Origin: Melittangium boletus DSM 14713
GTDB lineage: Bacteria > Myxococcota > Myxococcia > Myxococcales > Myxococcaceae
Direction of reading: 5' to 3'
NCBI RefSeq assembly: GCF_002305855.1
Contig: NZ_CP022163.1
Coordinates: forward strand, 3,534,292-3,598,291
Length of the DNA: 64,000 nt
Shown here: piece by piece, positions 26,066 to 36,053 of the stretch
How the letters are laid out: the number at the start of each line of letters is the position of its first letter
Position numbering within the stretch: the stretch's first letter is position 1
Translations under genes and position numbers: made by a program
Notes under the pieces: generated by a model
Databases searched by the model: none
What the model was told of the DNA's origin: nothing
Seen by the model: only the letters and a program-made list of their open reading frames with translations

Positions 26066-27541
26066 TCACCGCGCGGCGGGCTTGAGCCGCTGGGCGCCCT
26101 CGGGAAGGGCCTCGTCGCTCCGGTGCGCCTCGTCCCGCGCGTCCCGCACCACCTGGACGCCGCCGGAATCGGCGAGCACGGTGCGCCAGGCGCCCTGGGG
26201 CGCGAGCACGTCGGCCTCGCGAGGGCCCCACGTCCCGGGCTCGTACTCGTGCACCTGGCCGTCATGGAGGATGGGGTCCACCACCCGCCACGCCTCCTCC
26301 ACGCTCTCCTGGCGTGCGAAGAGCGAGATGTCCCCCCGCATGGCGTCTCCGAGCAGCCGCTCGTAGGGCTTCATCGCCGCGGCCGAGTGCTGACTGGCCA
26401 CCAGGTCCACGTCCTCGCCCTCCATGCTGGTGCCGGGCTTCTTGGCGCGGGCGCCAATGGAGATGCGCACATCCGGCCCGAGCCGGAAGCGCACGAAGTT
26501 GGGGGAGGCCTGGGTGGGCGCCTCGAAGATGGGCCGGGGCGGGTGGTTGAGCTCCACGAACACCTCGGTGGCATCGGTGGGCAGGCACTTGCCGGCGCGG
26601 ATGTAGAAGGGCACGTCCGCCCAGCGCCACGAGTCGATGAAGAGCCGCACCGCGGCGAACGTCTCCACCCGGGAGTCCGGGGCCACGCCGGGCACCTGGC
26701 GGTAGCCGCGGAACTGGCCGCGCACCACGCTGTCGGGCGAGAGCGAGCGCATGGCCTTGAAGACGCGCGCCTTCTCGTCGCGCAGGGCCTCGGCGGACGA
26801 GCAGAACGGAGCGTCCATGGTGAGCAGCGCCACGATCTGCAGCAGGTGGTTCTGCAGCACGTCGCGCACGGCGCCCACCTCCTCGTAGAAGGCGCCCCGG
26901 CCCTTGATGCCGAAGCTCTCCGCGAGCGTCACCTGCACGCTCCGCACGTGCTGCCGGTTCCAGATGGGCTCGAGGAACACGTTGGCGAAGCGGAAGAAGA
27001 GCAGGTTCTGCACCGGCTCCTTCCCGAGGAAGTGATCGATGCGGAAGATGGAGGACTCGGGCAGGAAGCGGTGGAGCGTCTCGTTGAGCGCGCGCGCCGA
27101 GGCCAGATCCCGTCCGAAGGGCTTCTCCACCACCACGCGCGCCTGGGACAGACACTCCGCCTTCGACAGGCCCTCCACCACGGTGCCGAAGAGACTCGGG
27201 GGGATGGCCAGGTAGTGCAGGGGCCGCTGGGCCTGGCCCAGCTCCTTCTTCACCGCGTTGAAGGTGCCCGGGTCCCGGTAGTCCCCGTCCACGTAGCGCA
27301 GCAGCTGGAACAAGCGCTGGAGGGAGTCCTCGTCATGCGCCTGCCCATGCTCACGGATGCTGGCGCGGGCGCGCTCCTTGAGCTGGTCCAGGTTCCAACC
27401 CGCCTTGGCCACGCCGATGATGGGCACGGACAGACCGTCGCGCGCCACCAGCGCCAGGAGCGAGGGGAAGATCTGCTTGTAGGCGAGGTCTCCCGTGGCA
27501 CCGAAGAAGACGAGGGCATCCGAGTGAGTTTCCTGAGCCAT
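26066..27541 (-). CDS. zwf: Glucose-6-phosphate 1-dehydrogenase
   Basis: 491 residues, normal length. The Rossmann motif [12 protein letters not shown] (residues 12-23), [10 protein letters not shown], and the active-site signature [13 protein letters not shown] (about 165-177) identify it. It oxidises glucose-6-phosphate to 6-phosphogluconolactone with NAD(P)+, the first step of the oxidative pentose-phosphate pathway. It starts 4 bases after the gnd stop, so the two are one operon. No lactonase gene (pgl) is adjacent. Confidence 0.96.
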   Translation of the reverse strand: MAQETHSDALVFFGATGDLAYKQIFPSLLALVARDGLSVPIIGVAKAGWNLDQLKERARASIREHGQAHDEDSLQRLFQLLRYVDGDYRDPGTFNAVKKELGQAQRPLHYLAIPPSLFGTVVEGLSKAECLSQARVVVEKPFGRDLASARALNETLHRFLPESSIFRIDHFLGKEPVQNLLFFRFANVFLEPIWNRQHVRSVQVTLAESFGIKGRGAFYEEVGAVRDVLQNHLLQIVALLTMDAPFCSSAEALRDEKARVFKAMRSLSPDSVVRGQFRGYRQVPGVAPDSRVETFAAVRLFIDSWRWADVPFYIRAGKCLPTDATEVFVELNHPPRPIFEAPTQASPNFVRFRLGPDVRISIGARAKKPGTSMEGEDVDLVASQHSAAAMKPYERLLGDAMRGDISLFARQESVEEAWRVVDPILHDGQVHEYEPGTWGPREADVLAPQGAWRTVLADSGGVQVVRDARDEAHRSDEALPEGAQRLKPAAR

Positions 27542-27545
27542 GGGT

Positions 27546-28571
27546 TCACCCGCCTCCCTTCATCTTCTTCTCCAGGTGGCCGCCGAACGCGAAGCGCATG
27601 GCGGAGAGCAACTTGTTGGAGAACTCGGCCTCGCCCTGGCTGGTGAAGCGCGAGTACAGAGCACTGGCGAGCACGGGCGTGGGAACGCCCTCGTCGATGG
27701 CGGCCTGCTGCGTCCAGCGGCCCTCGCCCGAGTCGGACACGCGGCCGGAGAAGTCACTCAGCTCCGGATTCTTGAACAAGGCCTGGGCCGACAAATCCAA
27801 CAACCACGAGCCGATGACGCTGCCGCGCCGCCACAACTCGGTCACCTCGGCCAGGTTGAAGTCATACGGATAGGCCTCGGGCTCGCGCAGGGGCGCCGTC
27901 TCCGCGTCGGCGGTGGGCGGGTGCTTCCCCACGTTCGCGTGGTGCAGGATGTTGAGCCCCTCGGCGTAGGCGGCCATGAGGGCGTACTCGATGCCGTTGT
28001 GCACCATCTTCACGAAGTGGCCCGCGCCATTGGGGCCGCAGTGCAGCCAGCCCTGCTCGGCGGGAGTCGGAGGCCCCTCGCGGCCCGGGGTCCGGGGCTC
28101 GGCCTCCACGCCCGGCGCCAGGGCGGAGAAGACGGGCTCCAGGCGGCCCACGGCCTCCTGCTCACCGCCAATCATCAGACAGTAGCCGCGCGTCTGGCCC
28201 CACACCCCGCCACTCACGCCCGCGTCCACATAATGGATGCCCCGGGCGCGCAGCTCCGCCGAGCGGCGCAGGTCATCCCGGTAATGGGAGTTGCCGCCCT
28301 CGATGACGGTGTCCCCGGCCTCGAGCAGGGCCGTCAGCTTCGTCAACGTGCCGTCCACCACGCCCGCGGGCAGCATCAACCACACCGCGCGCGGGGCGGG
28401 CAGCCGCCGCACCAGCTCCTCCAGGGAGTGGGCCCCCTGGGCGCCGTCCTTCTGGAGCGAGTCGACGCTCTCGCGGCGCGTGTCATGCACGACACACGAA
28501 TGCCCGGCCTTGAGCAGACGGCGCACCATGGCGGCCCCCATCCGGCCCAACCCAATCATTCCCAACTCCAT
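27546..28571 (-). CDS. gnd: 6-phosphogluconate dehydrogenase (decarboxylating), short form
   Basis: 341 residues from the ATG at 28571, preceded by a GGAGGCGGGG ribosome-binding site. The N-terminal [16 protein letters not shown] is the NADP-binding Rossmann motif. [22 protein letters not shown] and KMVHNGIEY contain the substrate-binding and catalytic Lys/Asn residues. The length fits the shorter YqeC/GndA-like class, which often prefers NAD+. It produces ribulose-5-phosphate and CO2 and is the first gene of the gnd-zwf operon, divergent from the GH15 gene. Confidence 0.94.
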   Translation of the reverse strand: MELGMIGLGRMGAAMVRRLLKAGHSCVVHDTRRESVDSLQKDGAQGAHSLEELVRRLPAPRAVWLMLPAGVVDGTLTKLTALLEAGDTVIEGGNSHYRDDLRRSAELRARGIHYVDAGVSGGVWGQTRGYCLMIGGEQEAVGRLEPVFSALAPGVEAEPRTPGREGPPTPAEQGWLHCGPNGAGHFVKMVHNGIEYALMAAYAEGLNILHHANVGKHPPTADAETAPLREPEAYPYDFNLAEVTELWRRGSVIGSWLLDLSAQALFKNPELSDFSGRVSDSGEGRWTQQAAIDEGVPTPVLASALYSRFTSQGEAEFSNKLLSAMRFAFGGHLEKKMKGGG

Positions 28572-28793
28572 CGCCCCGCCTCCATCCCGTCCGGGCCGAG
28601 GAATCGCGCGAAGGGCCTGGCTGCCCGTTCGCTCCCCTTCCCGAGGACCCGTGCTCGCCCGGGAAGACGTCCTCAACCTGCGCACGGAGCGAGGCCCGGA
28701 CAGGCCAGACCACTGGTCCATGGGACGGGCGGACAGGCGGCGGGGGCCTCCCTGGTTGCCGTGTCCACGCCACGTCTCCAAGTTGAGCCACAT

Positions 28794-30623
28794 ATGTCCC
28801 GACCCATCGAGGACTACGCCCTGATTGGAGACACCCAGACGGCGGCGCTGGTCGGCCGGGACGGGTCCATCGATTGGCTATGCCTGCCGCGCTTCGACTC
28901 GGGCGCGTGTTTCGCGGCGCTGCTCGGCAACCCCGAACATGGCCGCTGGAAGCTGGCTCCGTCGAGCCGGGGCCCGGTGATGGTGAAGCGGCGCTACCGC
29001 CCGGACAGCCTCGTGCTGGAGACGGAGTACACCACGGCGGAGGGCGTGGTGCGGGTGGTGGACTGCATGCCCCCGCGCGACCGGACGCCGGACGTCATCC
29101 GTCTGGTGGAGGGCGTCAAGGGCCGGGTGTGCATGAACATGCAGCTCGTCATGCGCTTCGACTATGGCTCGGTGGTGCCGTGGGTGACGCGCGAGACGGG
29201 CGAGTTGCGAGCGGTGGCCGGTCCGGACGCGCTCAGCCTGTACACCCCCGTGGCGGTGCGCGGCCACCACCTGACGACGGTGGCGGACTTCACCGTGGCC
29301 GAGGGACAACGCATCCCCTTCGTCCTGCGCTGGCACCCCTCGCACGAGCCCGCGCCCGAGCCCCTGGACGGCGTGGAGGCCGTGGCGGACACCGAGGCGT
29401 GGTGGAAGGAGTGGTTCGCGCACTGCACCTACCAGGGCGCCTGGCCGGAGGCGGTGCGCACATCGTTGATGACGCTCAAGGCGCTCACGTACGCGCCCAC
29501 GGGAGGCATCGTGGCGGCGGCCACCACGTCCCTGCCCGAGCGCCTGGGCGGCATGCGCAACTGGGACTACCGCTTCTGCTGGCTGCGCGACGCCACCTTC
29601 ACCCTCTACGCCCTGACGCTCGGCGGGTTCCGCGAGGAAGCGGAGGCGTGGCGCGCGTGGTTGATGCGCTCGGTGGCGGGAGATCCCTCGAAGCTGCAGA
29701 TCATGTACGGGGTGGCGGGCGAGCGCCGTCTGACGGAGCGGACCCTGCCGTGGCTGCCGGGCTATGCCGCCTCCAAACCAGTGCGCACGGGCAACGCGGC
29801 GGTGGACCAGTTCCAGTTGGATGTCTATGGCGAGGTGATGGACGCGATCCATCAGGCCAACCGGATTGGCCTGAGTTCGAATCACCGCTCCTGGGACGTG
29901 GCGCTCGTGCTGCTGGACTTCCTGGAGTCCGGCTGGCAGCAGCCCGACGCGGGCATGTGGGAGGTGCGCGGGGACTTGCGGCACTTCACCTATTCGAAGG
30001 TGATGGCGTGGGTGGCCTTCGATCGGGCGGTGAAGGCGGTGAAGCGCTACGGATTGGAAGGGCCAGTGGAGCACTGGCGCGAGGTGCGCGATCGCATCCA
30101 CCAGGAGATCTGCGAGAGCGCCTACGACCCGAAGCTGGGCGCGTTCACCCAGGCCTATGGCTCGGGGAACCTGGATGCGAGCCTGCTCCTGCTGCCCCTG
30201 GTGGGCTTCGTGCACCCGAAGGATCCGCGCATGGTGGGCACGGTGCGCGCCATCGAGCGGGAACTCCTGGATGACGGGCTCTTGCGGCGCTACCACACGC
30301 ACGAGACGGATGACGGCCTGCCACCGGGAGAAGGACGCTTCCTGGCCTGTTCCTTCTGGCTCGCGGACAACTACGTGCTGCAGGGCCGGAGGGACGAGGC
30401 GGAGGCGCTCTTCGAGCGGCTGTTGAGCCTGCGCAACGACGTGGGCCTGCTGGCGGAGGAGTACGATCCCCTCAGCAAGCGCCAGCTCGGCAATTACCCC
30501 CAGGCGTTCTCACACGTGGGCCTCATCAACACGGCGTTCAACCTGGAGCGCTACCACATCAGCCCGGCGATCCACCGGCGCGAGAACCACGTGGCGGAAC
30601 AGGAAGCCCCCGCCTCCCCGTGA
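28794..30623 (+). CDS. Glycoside hydrolase family 15 (glucoamylase/trehalase-like)
   Basis: 609 residues from the ATG at 28794. The start [20 protein letters not shown] and [17 protein letters not shown] are hallmark N-terminal features of bacterial GH15 proteins. The (alpha/alpha)6 catalytic part has [20 protein letters not shown] (about 260) and, near the end, [20 protein letters not shown] with the second acidic residue. It has no signal peptide, so it acts on intracellular alpha-glucans or trehalose. It is divergent from gnd-zwf across 222 bases, an arrangement that would link glucose release to the pentose-phosphate pathway. Confidence 0.93.
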   Translation: MSRPIEDYALIGDTQTAALVGRDGSIDWLCLPRFDSGACFAALLGNPEHGRWKLAPSSRGPVMVKRRYRPDSLVLETEYTTAEGVVRVVDCMPPRDRTPDVIRLVEGVKGRVCMNMQLVMRFDYGSVVPWVTRETGELRAVAGPDALSLYTPVAVRGHHLTTVADFTVAEGQRIPFVLRWHPSHEPAPEPLDGVEAVADTEAWWKEWFAHCTYQGAWPEAVRTSLMTLKALTYAPTGGIVAAATTSLPERLGGMRNWDYRFCWLRDATFTLYALTLGGFREEAEAWRAWLMRSVAGDPSKLQIMYGVAGERRLTERTLPWLPGYAASKPVRTGNAAVDQFQLDVYGEVMDAIHQANRIGLSSNHRSWDVALVLLDFLESGWQQPDAGMWEVRGDLRHFTYSKVMAWVAFDRAVKAVKRYGLEGPVEHWREVRDRIHQEICESAYDPKLGAFTQAYGSGNLDASLLLLPLVGFVHPKDPRMVGTVRAIERELLDDGLLRRYHTHETDDGLPPGEGRFLACSFWLADNYVLQGRRDEAEALFERLLSLRNDVGLLAEEYDPLSKRQLGNYPQAFSHVGLINTAFNLERYHISPAIHRRENHVAEQEAPASP

Positions 30624-30657
30624 GGCGGAGGAGCGTCCAGTTGAACACCGGGGCGGG

Positions 30658-32103
30658 TCAGACGTTCTTCGTGTTGCCCTGCTTGAAGGTACAGATCTCG
30701 CCCGTGGTTTTGTATTTCGCGATGGCGTTGGTGGCAATCAACAGATTGCCATTGGCCTTGAACGTGAACGGAGCGCCCGAGGCGGGATCATGGGCGGTGT
30801 AAAGGACATCGGCCCCCATCTGGGACTTGCCCACGATGGTCACCCAGTGATCCGTGCCGTTTCCGCCTCCCGCGCTCCCATCTTTATAATCGACGCCCGC
30901 GACGACGGGACGGCCCGCGGACAACTCCTTGTCGATGCTGATCAAGGAGCAGTTGTTCAATCGGGTCGCGTAAAGCCCCCGCGCCTTCGCGGCCACATCC
31001 CACTTCAAGCTGTTTCCCTTGGTACCCGTGTACCCGCCATGAGTGTCCAGGTACTCGTCGAGCTCTCCCGGGTTGATGGACCGGCCCGAGATCTTGCTGA
31101 TGGCCATGGCGACGGATGTCATCGCACAGCCCGCTTGATGAATCGTGGTCTTGTTCTTACCACCCAGGCGGCGGGATCCCCAGGCCTTGTCGCCCTGTTT
31201 GAACAAGGGCACGCCAGCAATCACCGACACGGCCTTCGTCGGAATGCCTGGCTTCACGGACTCGACCGAAGCAGGGACTGTCGGGACATGCGCGACCGGA
31301 GCGCTCGCGGGAACGGCGCGTCCCTCGAGTTCCAAGACACGGCCCAGCGCCGCACGGGTCTTGGGACCCAGGATGCCGGGGCCCGTCTGCACCTGCTCCG
31401 CGGTCATGTACCCATACTTGACGAGAAGTTCCTGCAACTCCCGGATGAGGCCATTCCCCTGCCCGCCCCCGGCACCTGGCGTGACGACCACCGGGCGTCC
31501 CGGGACATTGTTCGCCGGTTGATGAGGCGTGCTCGTCACCCCCGCGCCTCCTCCGATGTGAGGTGCCAACCATTGCGCACGCGCCCAGATGTCACTGGAG
31601 TAATCATCGTTGGCGGTCCCCTCGTCGAGGTGCGCCAGGCTCTGGACGTTGGAAACACCGAAGTTATAGGCAGCCACCGCGCCTCTCAACTGCTGCTCAG
31701 GCGTCCAAAGCGGGTGCTTCTTCTTCACGGCCGCCTGGAACTTCTTGAGGATCCCCGTGGCTTGATCGATATGGGTGAAGCTGAAAGGCCCCCCCTGAAT
31801 GGTATGGGAGTCCTCGTTCACCTGCATGAGTCCGAAGTCAGCGCCATTGCCTCCGTAGCCATCCGACCCCAGACGCGCTCCACCTCGGGTCTCACGGCTG
31901 GCGATCGCGGCCAGCAACGCGGGAGGCAAGTCATGCTTCTTTCCCGCGGCGATGAAATCGGCGGCGTACTTCTTGAGTCTGGGCAAGTCGGTCTTCGCCA
32001 TCTGGTGCGAGGCCGCGACGCCCTCGCTTAACTTGTCTTGAGACGCAGTGGCGGCAGAAGCACCCGACGTGTTGTACCGAAACAGGATGTCATTGTTTGA
32101 CAT
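30658..32103 (-). CDS. Lysozyme-like, peptidoglycan-binding and C39-type peptidase multidomain protein
   Basis: 481 residues from the ATG at 32103. Domain 1 (about 35-170) resembles a lysozyme/transglycosylase: ALLAAIASRETRGG with the catalytic Glu, then GADFGLMQVN and AVAAYNFG. A PG-binding-like segment follows (about 210-265, LLVKYGYMTAEQVQTGPGIL). The C-terminal domain (about 295-480) is a papain-like C39-type fold with HQAGCAMTSVAMAISK (nucleophile Cys) and DHWVTIVGK (His). There is no obvious signal peptide, so export could be by lysis or a dedicated system. It is a wall-attacking effector or endolysin. An IS element sits 87 bases upstream. Confidence 0.85.
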   Translation of the reverse strand: MSNNDILFRYNTSGASAATASQDKLSEGVAASHQMAKTDLPRLKKYAADFIAAGKKHDLPPALLAAIASRETRGGARLGSDGYGGNGADFGLMQVNEDSHTIQGGPFSFTHIDQATGILKKFQAAVKKKHPLWTPEQQLRGAVAAYNFGVSNVQSLAHLDEGTANDDYSSDIWARAQWLAPHIGGGAGVTSTPHQPANNVPGRPVVVTPGAGGGQGNGLIRELQELLVKYGYMTAEQVQTGPGILGPKTRAALGRVLELEGRAVPASAPVAHVPTVPASVESVKPGIPTKAVSVIAGVPLFKQGDKAWGSRRLGGKNKTTIHQAGCAMTSVAMAISKISGRSINPGELDEYLDTHGGYTGTKGNSLKWDVAAKARGLYATRLNNCSLISIDKELSAGRPVVAGVDYKDGSAGGGNGTDHWVTIVGKSQMGADVLYTAHDPASGAPFTFKANGNLLIATNAIAKYKTTGEICTFKQGNTKNV

Positions 32104-32180
32104 GGAATCGCCCCCACCAACCGCATCGAAAAGAAGTTGGTACGTCATTTTGACAACAAACACCGCGCTCGCGCAAGAAC

Positions 32181-32190
32181 GGGGAGCGAC
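32181..32190 (+). repeat. Target-site duplication, left copy
   Basis: GGGGAGCGAC directly precedes the left end of the IS and is identical to 33470-33479. Confidence 0.92.
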
Positions 32191-33469
32191 CAGGGCGTTC
32201 GCATTATAACCCCCTGAAACAATTGGGTTGCACGAGGCAGGGACCTACCGCGAAAGTAGGTCATCATGCCCGACCAGACTCCCAAGGACGCCTCGCTGTG
32301 GACGTACTTCGCCTCGTTGAGGGACAAGCGCATGGAGCGCTGCCGCAAGCACTCGCTCCAAGACATTCTCGTCATCGCTATTTGTGGCTTCATTTGCGGA
32401 GTCGATAATTGGGCGGACATGGAGCTGTTCGGTTGGGCGAAGCTGGACTGGTTTCGCACCTTCTTGGAGTTGCCCCATGGCATTCCATCTCATGACACGT
32501 TTGGACGGGTGTTCTCGATGGTGGAGCCAGAGCCTTTCGCCCGCTGTTTCACCCAGTGGGTGCAGACGGTGGCGGACGTGACGGAGGGGAAGGTGGTGGC
32601 CATCGATGGTAAGGCGGTGCGTCGCAGCTTCGACAAGGCAAGCCAGAAAGGCTGCGTTCACCTGGTGAATGCCTGGGTGGCGGAGAACAGGTGCGTACTG
32701 GGCCAGGTGGCGTGCGAGGAGAAATCCAATGAAATCACCGCGATTCCCCAGCTCCTGGAGATGCTCGCACTCAAGGGATGTATCGTCACGCTGGACGCCA
32801 TGGGGTGCCAGCGAGCCATCGTGGAGAAGATTGTGGAGAGAGGGGCGGATTACATCATCGCCCTCAAAGGCAACCAGGAGACGTTGCACGAGGCGGCCAA
32901 GGCTGCCTTCGCGGGTGAAGGAGAGACCAAGAAGACAGCGCTGGCCTACACGGAAACCTTCGAGGAGGGCCACGGACGTGTGGAGACGCGGCGTTGTTGG
33001 GTGACGCCGCGGGTGGAGGCCTACGAGCACCATGCGGAGTGGAGGCGGTTGAGGAGCTTCGTCCTGCTGGAGAGCGAAAGGACGGAGCGGGAAAAGAATG
33101 AGACGAAAGTGGAGAGGCGCTACTTCATCAGCAGTCTGTCGGCGGACGACGCGCGGAGGACGTTGGGAATCGTCCGGAAGCACTGGTCAGTGGAGAACGA
33201 CTTACACTGGAGTCTGGATGTCGCCTTCCGTGAGGACGAGAGTCGGGTGCGCGAAAGGCAGGCGCAGCAGAACATGGCCATGATGCGGCGTCTGGCCTTG
33301 TCTCTGCTGAAGCAGGACACGAAGACAAAAGCGGGCATTGCTGGGCGTCGCAAGAAGGCGGGCTGGGACCATGATTATCTGATGGCCCTCCTCACGCATC
33401 GTTCTTGAGACTGCTGCCGCTACACCCCCACAGGCCATGAAATCAAGCGCTTATGGTGCGATTGCCCTG
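32191..33469 (+). mobile_element. ISAs1-family insertion sequence, complete
   Basis: 1279 bases with imperfect terminal inverted repeats: CAGGGCGTTCGCATTATAAC at the left end and CAGGGCAATCGCACCATAAG at the right end (read inward). It holds a single intact transposase gene and is bordered by perfect 10-bp direct repeats GGGGAGCGAC, within the 8-10 bp range known for ISAs1. Intact ends and perfect duplications imply a recent insertion. Removing the element and one repeat copy restores an uninterrupted intergenic region. Confidence 0.95.
32266..33408 (+). CDS. ISAs1-family transposase
   Basis: 380 residues, full length for the family. SLQDILVIAICGFICGVDNW and GIPSHDTFGRVFSMVEP are typical of the ISAs1 N-terminus. 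Catalytic acidic residues of the DDE-type core are visible in VVAIDGKAVR, IVTLDAMGCQ and LHWSLDVAFREDESRVR. No frameshift or internal stop, so the protein is probably active. Confidence 0.96.
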   Translation: MPDQTPKDASLWTYFASLRDKRMERCRKHSLQDILVIAICGFICGVDNWADMELFGWAKLDWFRTFLELPHGIPSHDTFGRVFSMVEPEPFARCFTQWVQTVADVTEGKVVAIDGKAVRRSFDKASQKGCVHLVNAWVAENRCVLGQVACEEKSNEITAIPQLLEMLALKGCIVTLDAMGCQRAIVEKIVERGADYIIALKGNQETLHEAAKAAFAGEGETKKTALAYTETFEEGHGRVETRRCWVTPRVEAYEHHAEWRRLRSFVLLESERTEREKNETKVERRYFISSLSADDARRTLGIVRKHWSVENDLHWSLDVAFREDESRVRERQAQQNMAMMRRLALSLLKQDTKTKAGIAGRRKKAGWDHDYLMALLTHRS

Positions 33470-33479
33470 GGGGAGCGAC
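33470..33479 (+). repeat. Target-site duplication, right copy
   Basis: GGGGAGCGAC directly follows the right end of the IS and is identical to the left copy. Confidence 0.92.
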
Positions 33480-33586
33480 CCAGTTCCACGCAACTGGCGA
33501 GTATACCGAGTATACATGGAACGCCATCGCCCCACATGCTGTTCCGGTCCGCCCGCGCGGAGGCCATCCCCTCACCTCATGAGGTG
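33480..33586. promoter_or_regulatory. Cluster of palindromes and direct repeats upstream of the secreted-protein operon
   Basis: Within 107 bases are CCAGTT-N6-AACTGG (33480-33497), a direct repeat GAGTATAC (33499-33506 and 33508-33515, each containing the self-complementary GTATAC), and the perfect palindrome CACCTCATGAGGTG (33573-33586). These are good operator candidates for the gene starting at 33604, or for the minus-strand wall-lytic gene before the IS entered. Confidence 0.4.
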
Positions 33587-33603
33587 GGTGTAGGCTGCGC
33601 CAC

Positions 33604-34899
33604 ATGAACGCGACCAGTACCCTCTTGTGGATGTCCCTGGTAGGTGCATCGCCCTCGAGTGCCAGCGAGCCTCTGTGTGAGAAGCGTGCGCCATGCACCC
33701 TTGTGGAGACCCAAGACGCGGGGCAGGACGAACAAGGACAGTCTTCGCAGGTGAAGCGGCTTTCCCTTGGCTGGATGGAGCTGGAGTCCGGCGCCCGCTC
33801 CGTCGGACAGAAGTTCGGACCAGAAGGGCGCAAGGAGAAGGGCACTCCGGGTACGACCCAGTGCGAGGCCCAGGAGTGGTGGCTGCTCCGTCCGGGCAAA
33901 CCCGAGCAACTTCTGCTTTCCCTGTGCAACGACGGCAAGGGCGCCGTGCGCGAAGCCACGGGCTCGGCCGGCTCCAATCACTTTCTCTATACCCGTTCCG
34001 GGGTCCGGCGTGACTCGCCCTGGTCCTCCTCGCGCTCGGTCCAACTCTCGCCCCTGTTGCCGGGAAGTGAAGTCAACCGCACCCAGCGAATCTCGCGCAC
34101 GACGAAGAAACAGAAAGAAGATGGGGACTCCTGGGATTTCGAGAAGATGAGTGGCGAGGTCGTCCGCGCCCCCTCTGATTGCGCATCGGGGAAGGAGGCC
34201 CCAGAAGGAAGGACCCTGCCTTATTTGCCTCAGGTCCAGGTGGACAAGGCCTACATCGAGGGAGGGTGGAAACAGACAGGGTTCGCCTCCGGAGAAGGAG
34301 AATGCTTCCTCACCGCGGACACGTATCTCCAGGGCGCTGACAAAGTACGCGACGTGAACGACGCCTCACTGACCGTGCTATTGGTGGCGGACGACACGCT
34401 CATGATCGAGGTGCTCGACGAGAAGGTGACGGGCCCAAGCGCCAAGTGGCTCAATGACGATCATCTGGAGGTATGGCTGGCCCCGGAACCGCCCCAGGAA
34501 CTCTCCGACTGTGGACCGCCCACGGACGAGCAGTTGCCGAAGCAGTGGATCATCCGCATCGCCGACGGCAAGGTGTTCCCCGGCTTCGGTAAGCCGGAAC
34601 AGACGCTTCAGGTCGAGCGCGCACAGATGCCAGGAAAGGAAGGCTATTGGCTGAAGGTGAAGCTGCCGCCCGATCTCTTCCGGGGCATCAGCGTCGTCTA
34701 TAGCGACAGCGACAGCGGGAAGGGGCCCGACTCTCGGGTGGCCACCAGCAAGCTGAAGCCGGGCAGGCCCGAAACGCTCAATCCGGTGTATTGGGTCCGC
34801 CCCGAGCAAGCGGTCTGCACGGTGCGCGACGGACAGCTCACCGCCGTGAGAACGGAAATCAAGGCCGAGCCCGGTAAGGCCGTGCTTCAGATGAAGTGA
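33604..34899 (+). CDS. Secreted hypothetical protein
   Basis: 431 residues. The N-terminus (STLLWMSLVGASPSSASEP) resembles a short signal peptide. The rest is hydrophilic with scattered cysteines. A central block (LMIEVLDEKVTGPSAKWLND, HLEVWLAPEP) has the look of a CBM9-like sugar-binding fold, but this is weak. First gene of a same-strand run of three; the next starts 25 bases after its stop. No family recognised. Confidence 0.65.
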   Translation: MNATSTLLWMSLVGASPSSASEPLCEKRAPCTLVETQDAGQDEQGQSSQVKRLSLGWMELESGARSVGQKFGPEGRKEKGTPGTTQCEAQEWWLLRPGKPEQLLLSLCNDGKGAVREATGSAGSNHFLYTRSGVRRDSPWSSSRSVQLSPLLPGSEVNRTQRISRTTKKQKEDGDSWDFEKMSGEVVRAPSDCASGKEAPEGRTLPYLPQVQVDKAYIEGGWKQTGFASGEGECFLTADTYLQGADKVRDVNDASLTVLLVADDTLMIEVLDEKVTGPSAKWLNDDHLEVWLAPEPPQELSDCGPPTDEQLPKQWIIRIADGKVFPGFGKPEQTLQVERAQMPGKEGYWLKVKLPPDLFRGISVVYSDSDSGKGPDSRVATSKLKPGRPETLNPVYWVRPEQAVCTVRDGQLTAVRTEIKAEPGKAVLQMK

Positions 34900-34924
34900 G
34901 GCCCACAGGTCCAGAGGAGAAACA

Positions 34925-36004
34925 ATGCATCTGTTTCGCACGAGCCCCCCGTGGCTTGTCATGGCTGTCCTCTGGATGGGCCACGAGGCAAACAGCGCTC
35001 CGCCGTCCAAGGCCCCCGCTCCCGCCACGGCCCAGGCGCCCGAGCCCGCAGCGCTCACCGGGCCCGCGTTCGCGTATCTGAAATCCGCGGGGGACCACCG
35101 GTGCGCATGGATCCGGCAGCCGCTGCCTTCCGGGCCCTCCGCCACGGTCTTCTCGTTCGATGCCGACTGCGCCCAGTCGGTGTTCTTCTGGAGCCCGAAC
35201 GGCAAGGAGGGGGTCGTGCTCGACTGGCCCCTGGGAGAAGGACAGCAGCGCATCTGGAAGGTGGACTTCGCCACGAAGACGGGCAAGGCCGTGGAGTTCA
35301 AGGGACTGCCCACCGGGACGGGTCAGCTGGCCTCCGACGGCTTCCGCATCTTCCAGGTGAACTTCGACGTCCAGGGGCGGCTGGTGGCCCTCATGTCCTC
35401 GTCGGAGAAGCCAGAGGACGACACCGGAGAACTCGGCATCACCTTCGAGGGTAAGCGCTATCCCGTCGCGGAGAACGAGCGATGGCGGCGGCTCTGTCTG
35501 GCTTATCGTTGGGATGGCACGGAGTGGAAGCGCGTCGAGCTGAAGGTCCTCGGCTCTCCCGCCGACCTGGACACCGTCAGGTCGATGTATGACCCATCCC
35601 CTTCTCGCACCGAGAGCATCGTGGGAGAGGCGGCCACGAAGGAGCAGGCGAAGCGGCTCACCGCCGCCGTGCGGCCCACCGACAAGTTCGGCAAGTGGAT
35701 GGCGTTGACCACGCCAGGCGGGCCGCTGCTGTACCGGGCCCGCCAGGAGGACGCGGATGGCTCCGCGACGGCGTCCACGCCCGTGCGTTGGGAACAGGAG
35801 GGCAAGTGGGTGGCACCCGAGGGCATGACGCAGCCGGCCTCCACCGACATCGCCCTCCAACTGAGCGACGCGTTCGTGCTCATCAACGTCCTGGGAGAAA
35901 AGCCCTCGGCCTCCGTCTTCGACAGCCAGACGAAGAAGAACCTCCACTCCGTCGAAGGCCTCCACGAGCGCGCGCTGTTCTGGCCCGCGCCCATCATGCC
36001 CTGA
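34925..36004 (+). CDS. Secreted hypothetical protein, paralogue of the next gene
   Basis: 359 residues, ATG preceded by AGAGGAGAAAC. A hydrophobic start and an Ala/Pro-rich linker suggest export. The body contains CAWIRQPLPSGP and SVFFWSPNGKEGVVLDWPLG, which align in order with CQWTREDP and ARLFWSADLGKALVWFDPDW of the following gene, so the two arose by duplication. No catalytic motif is recognised. It is the middle gene of the three-gene run. Confidence 0.65.
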   Translation: MHLFRTSPPWLVMAVLWMGHEANSAPPSKAPAPATAQAPEPAALTGPAFAYLKSAGDHRCAWIRQPLPSGPSATVFSFDADCAQSVFFWSPNGKEGVVLDWPLGEGQQRIWKVDFATKTGKAVEFKGLPTGTGQLASDGFRIFQVNFDVQGRLVALMSSSEKPEDDTGELGITFEGKRYPVAENERWRRLCLAYRWDGTEWKRVELKVLGSPADLDTVRSMYDPSPSRTESIVGEAATKEQAKRLTAAVRPTDKFGKWMALTTPGGPLLYRARQEDADGSATASTPVRWEQEGKWVAPEGMTQPASTDIALQLSDAFVLINVLGEKPSASVFDSQTKKNLHSVEGLHERALFWPAPIMP

Positions 36005-36053
36005 ACCCGCGAGACCTCCCCCACTGGCCCTTGTGCCCTGGAGTCCCTTCGCC

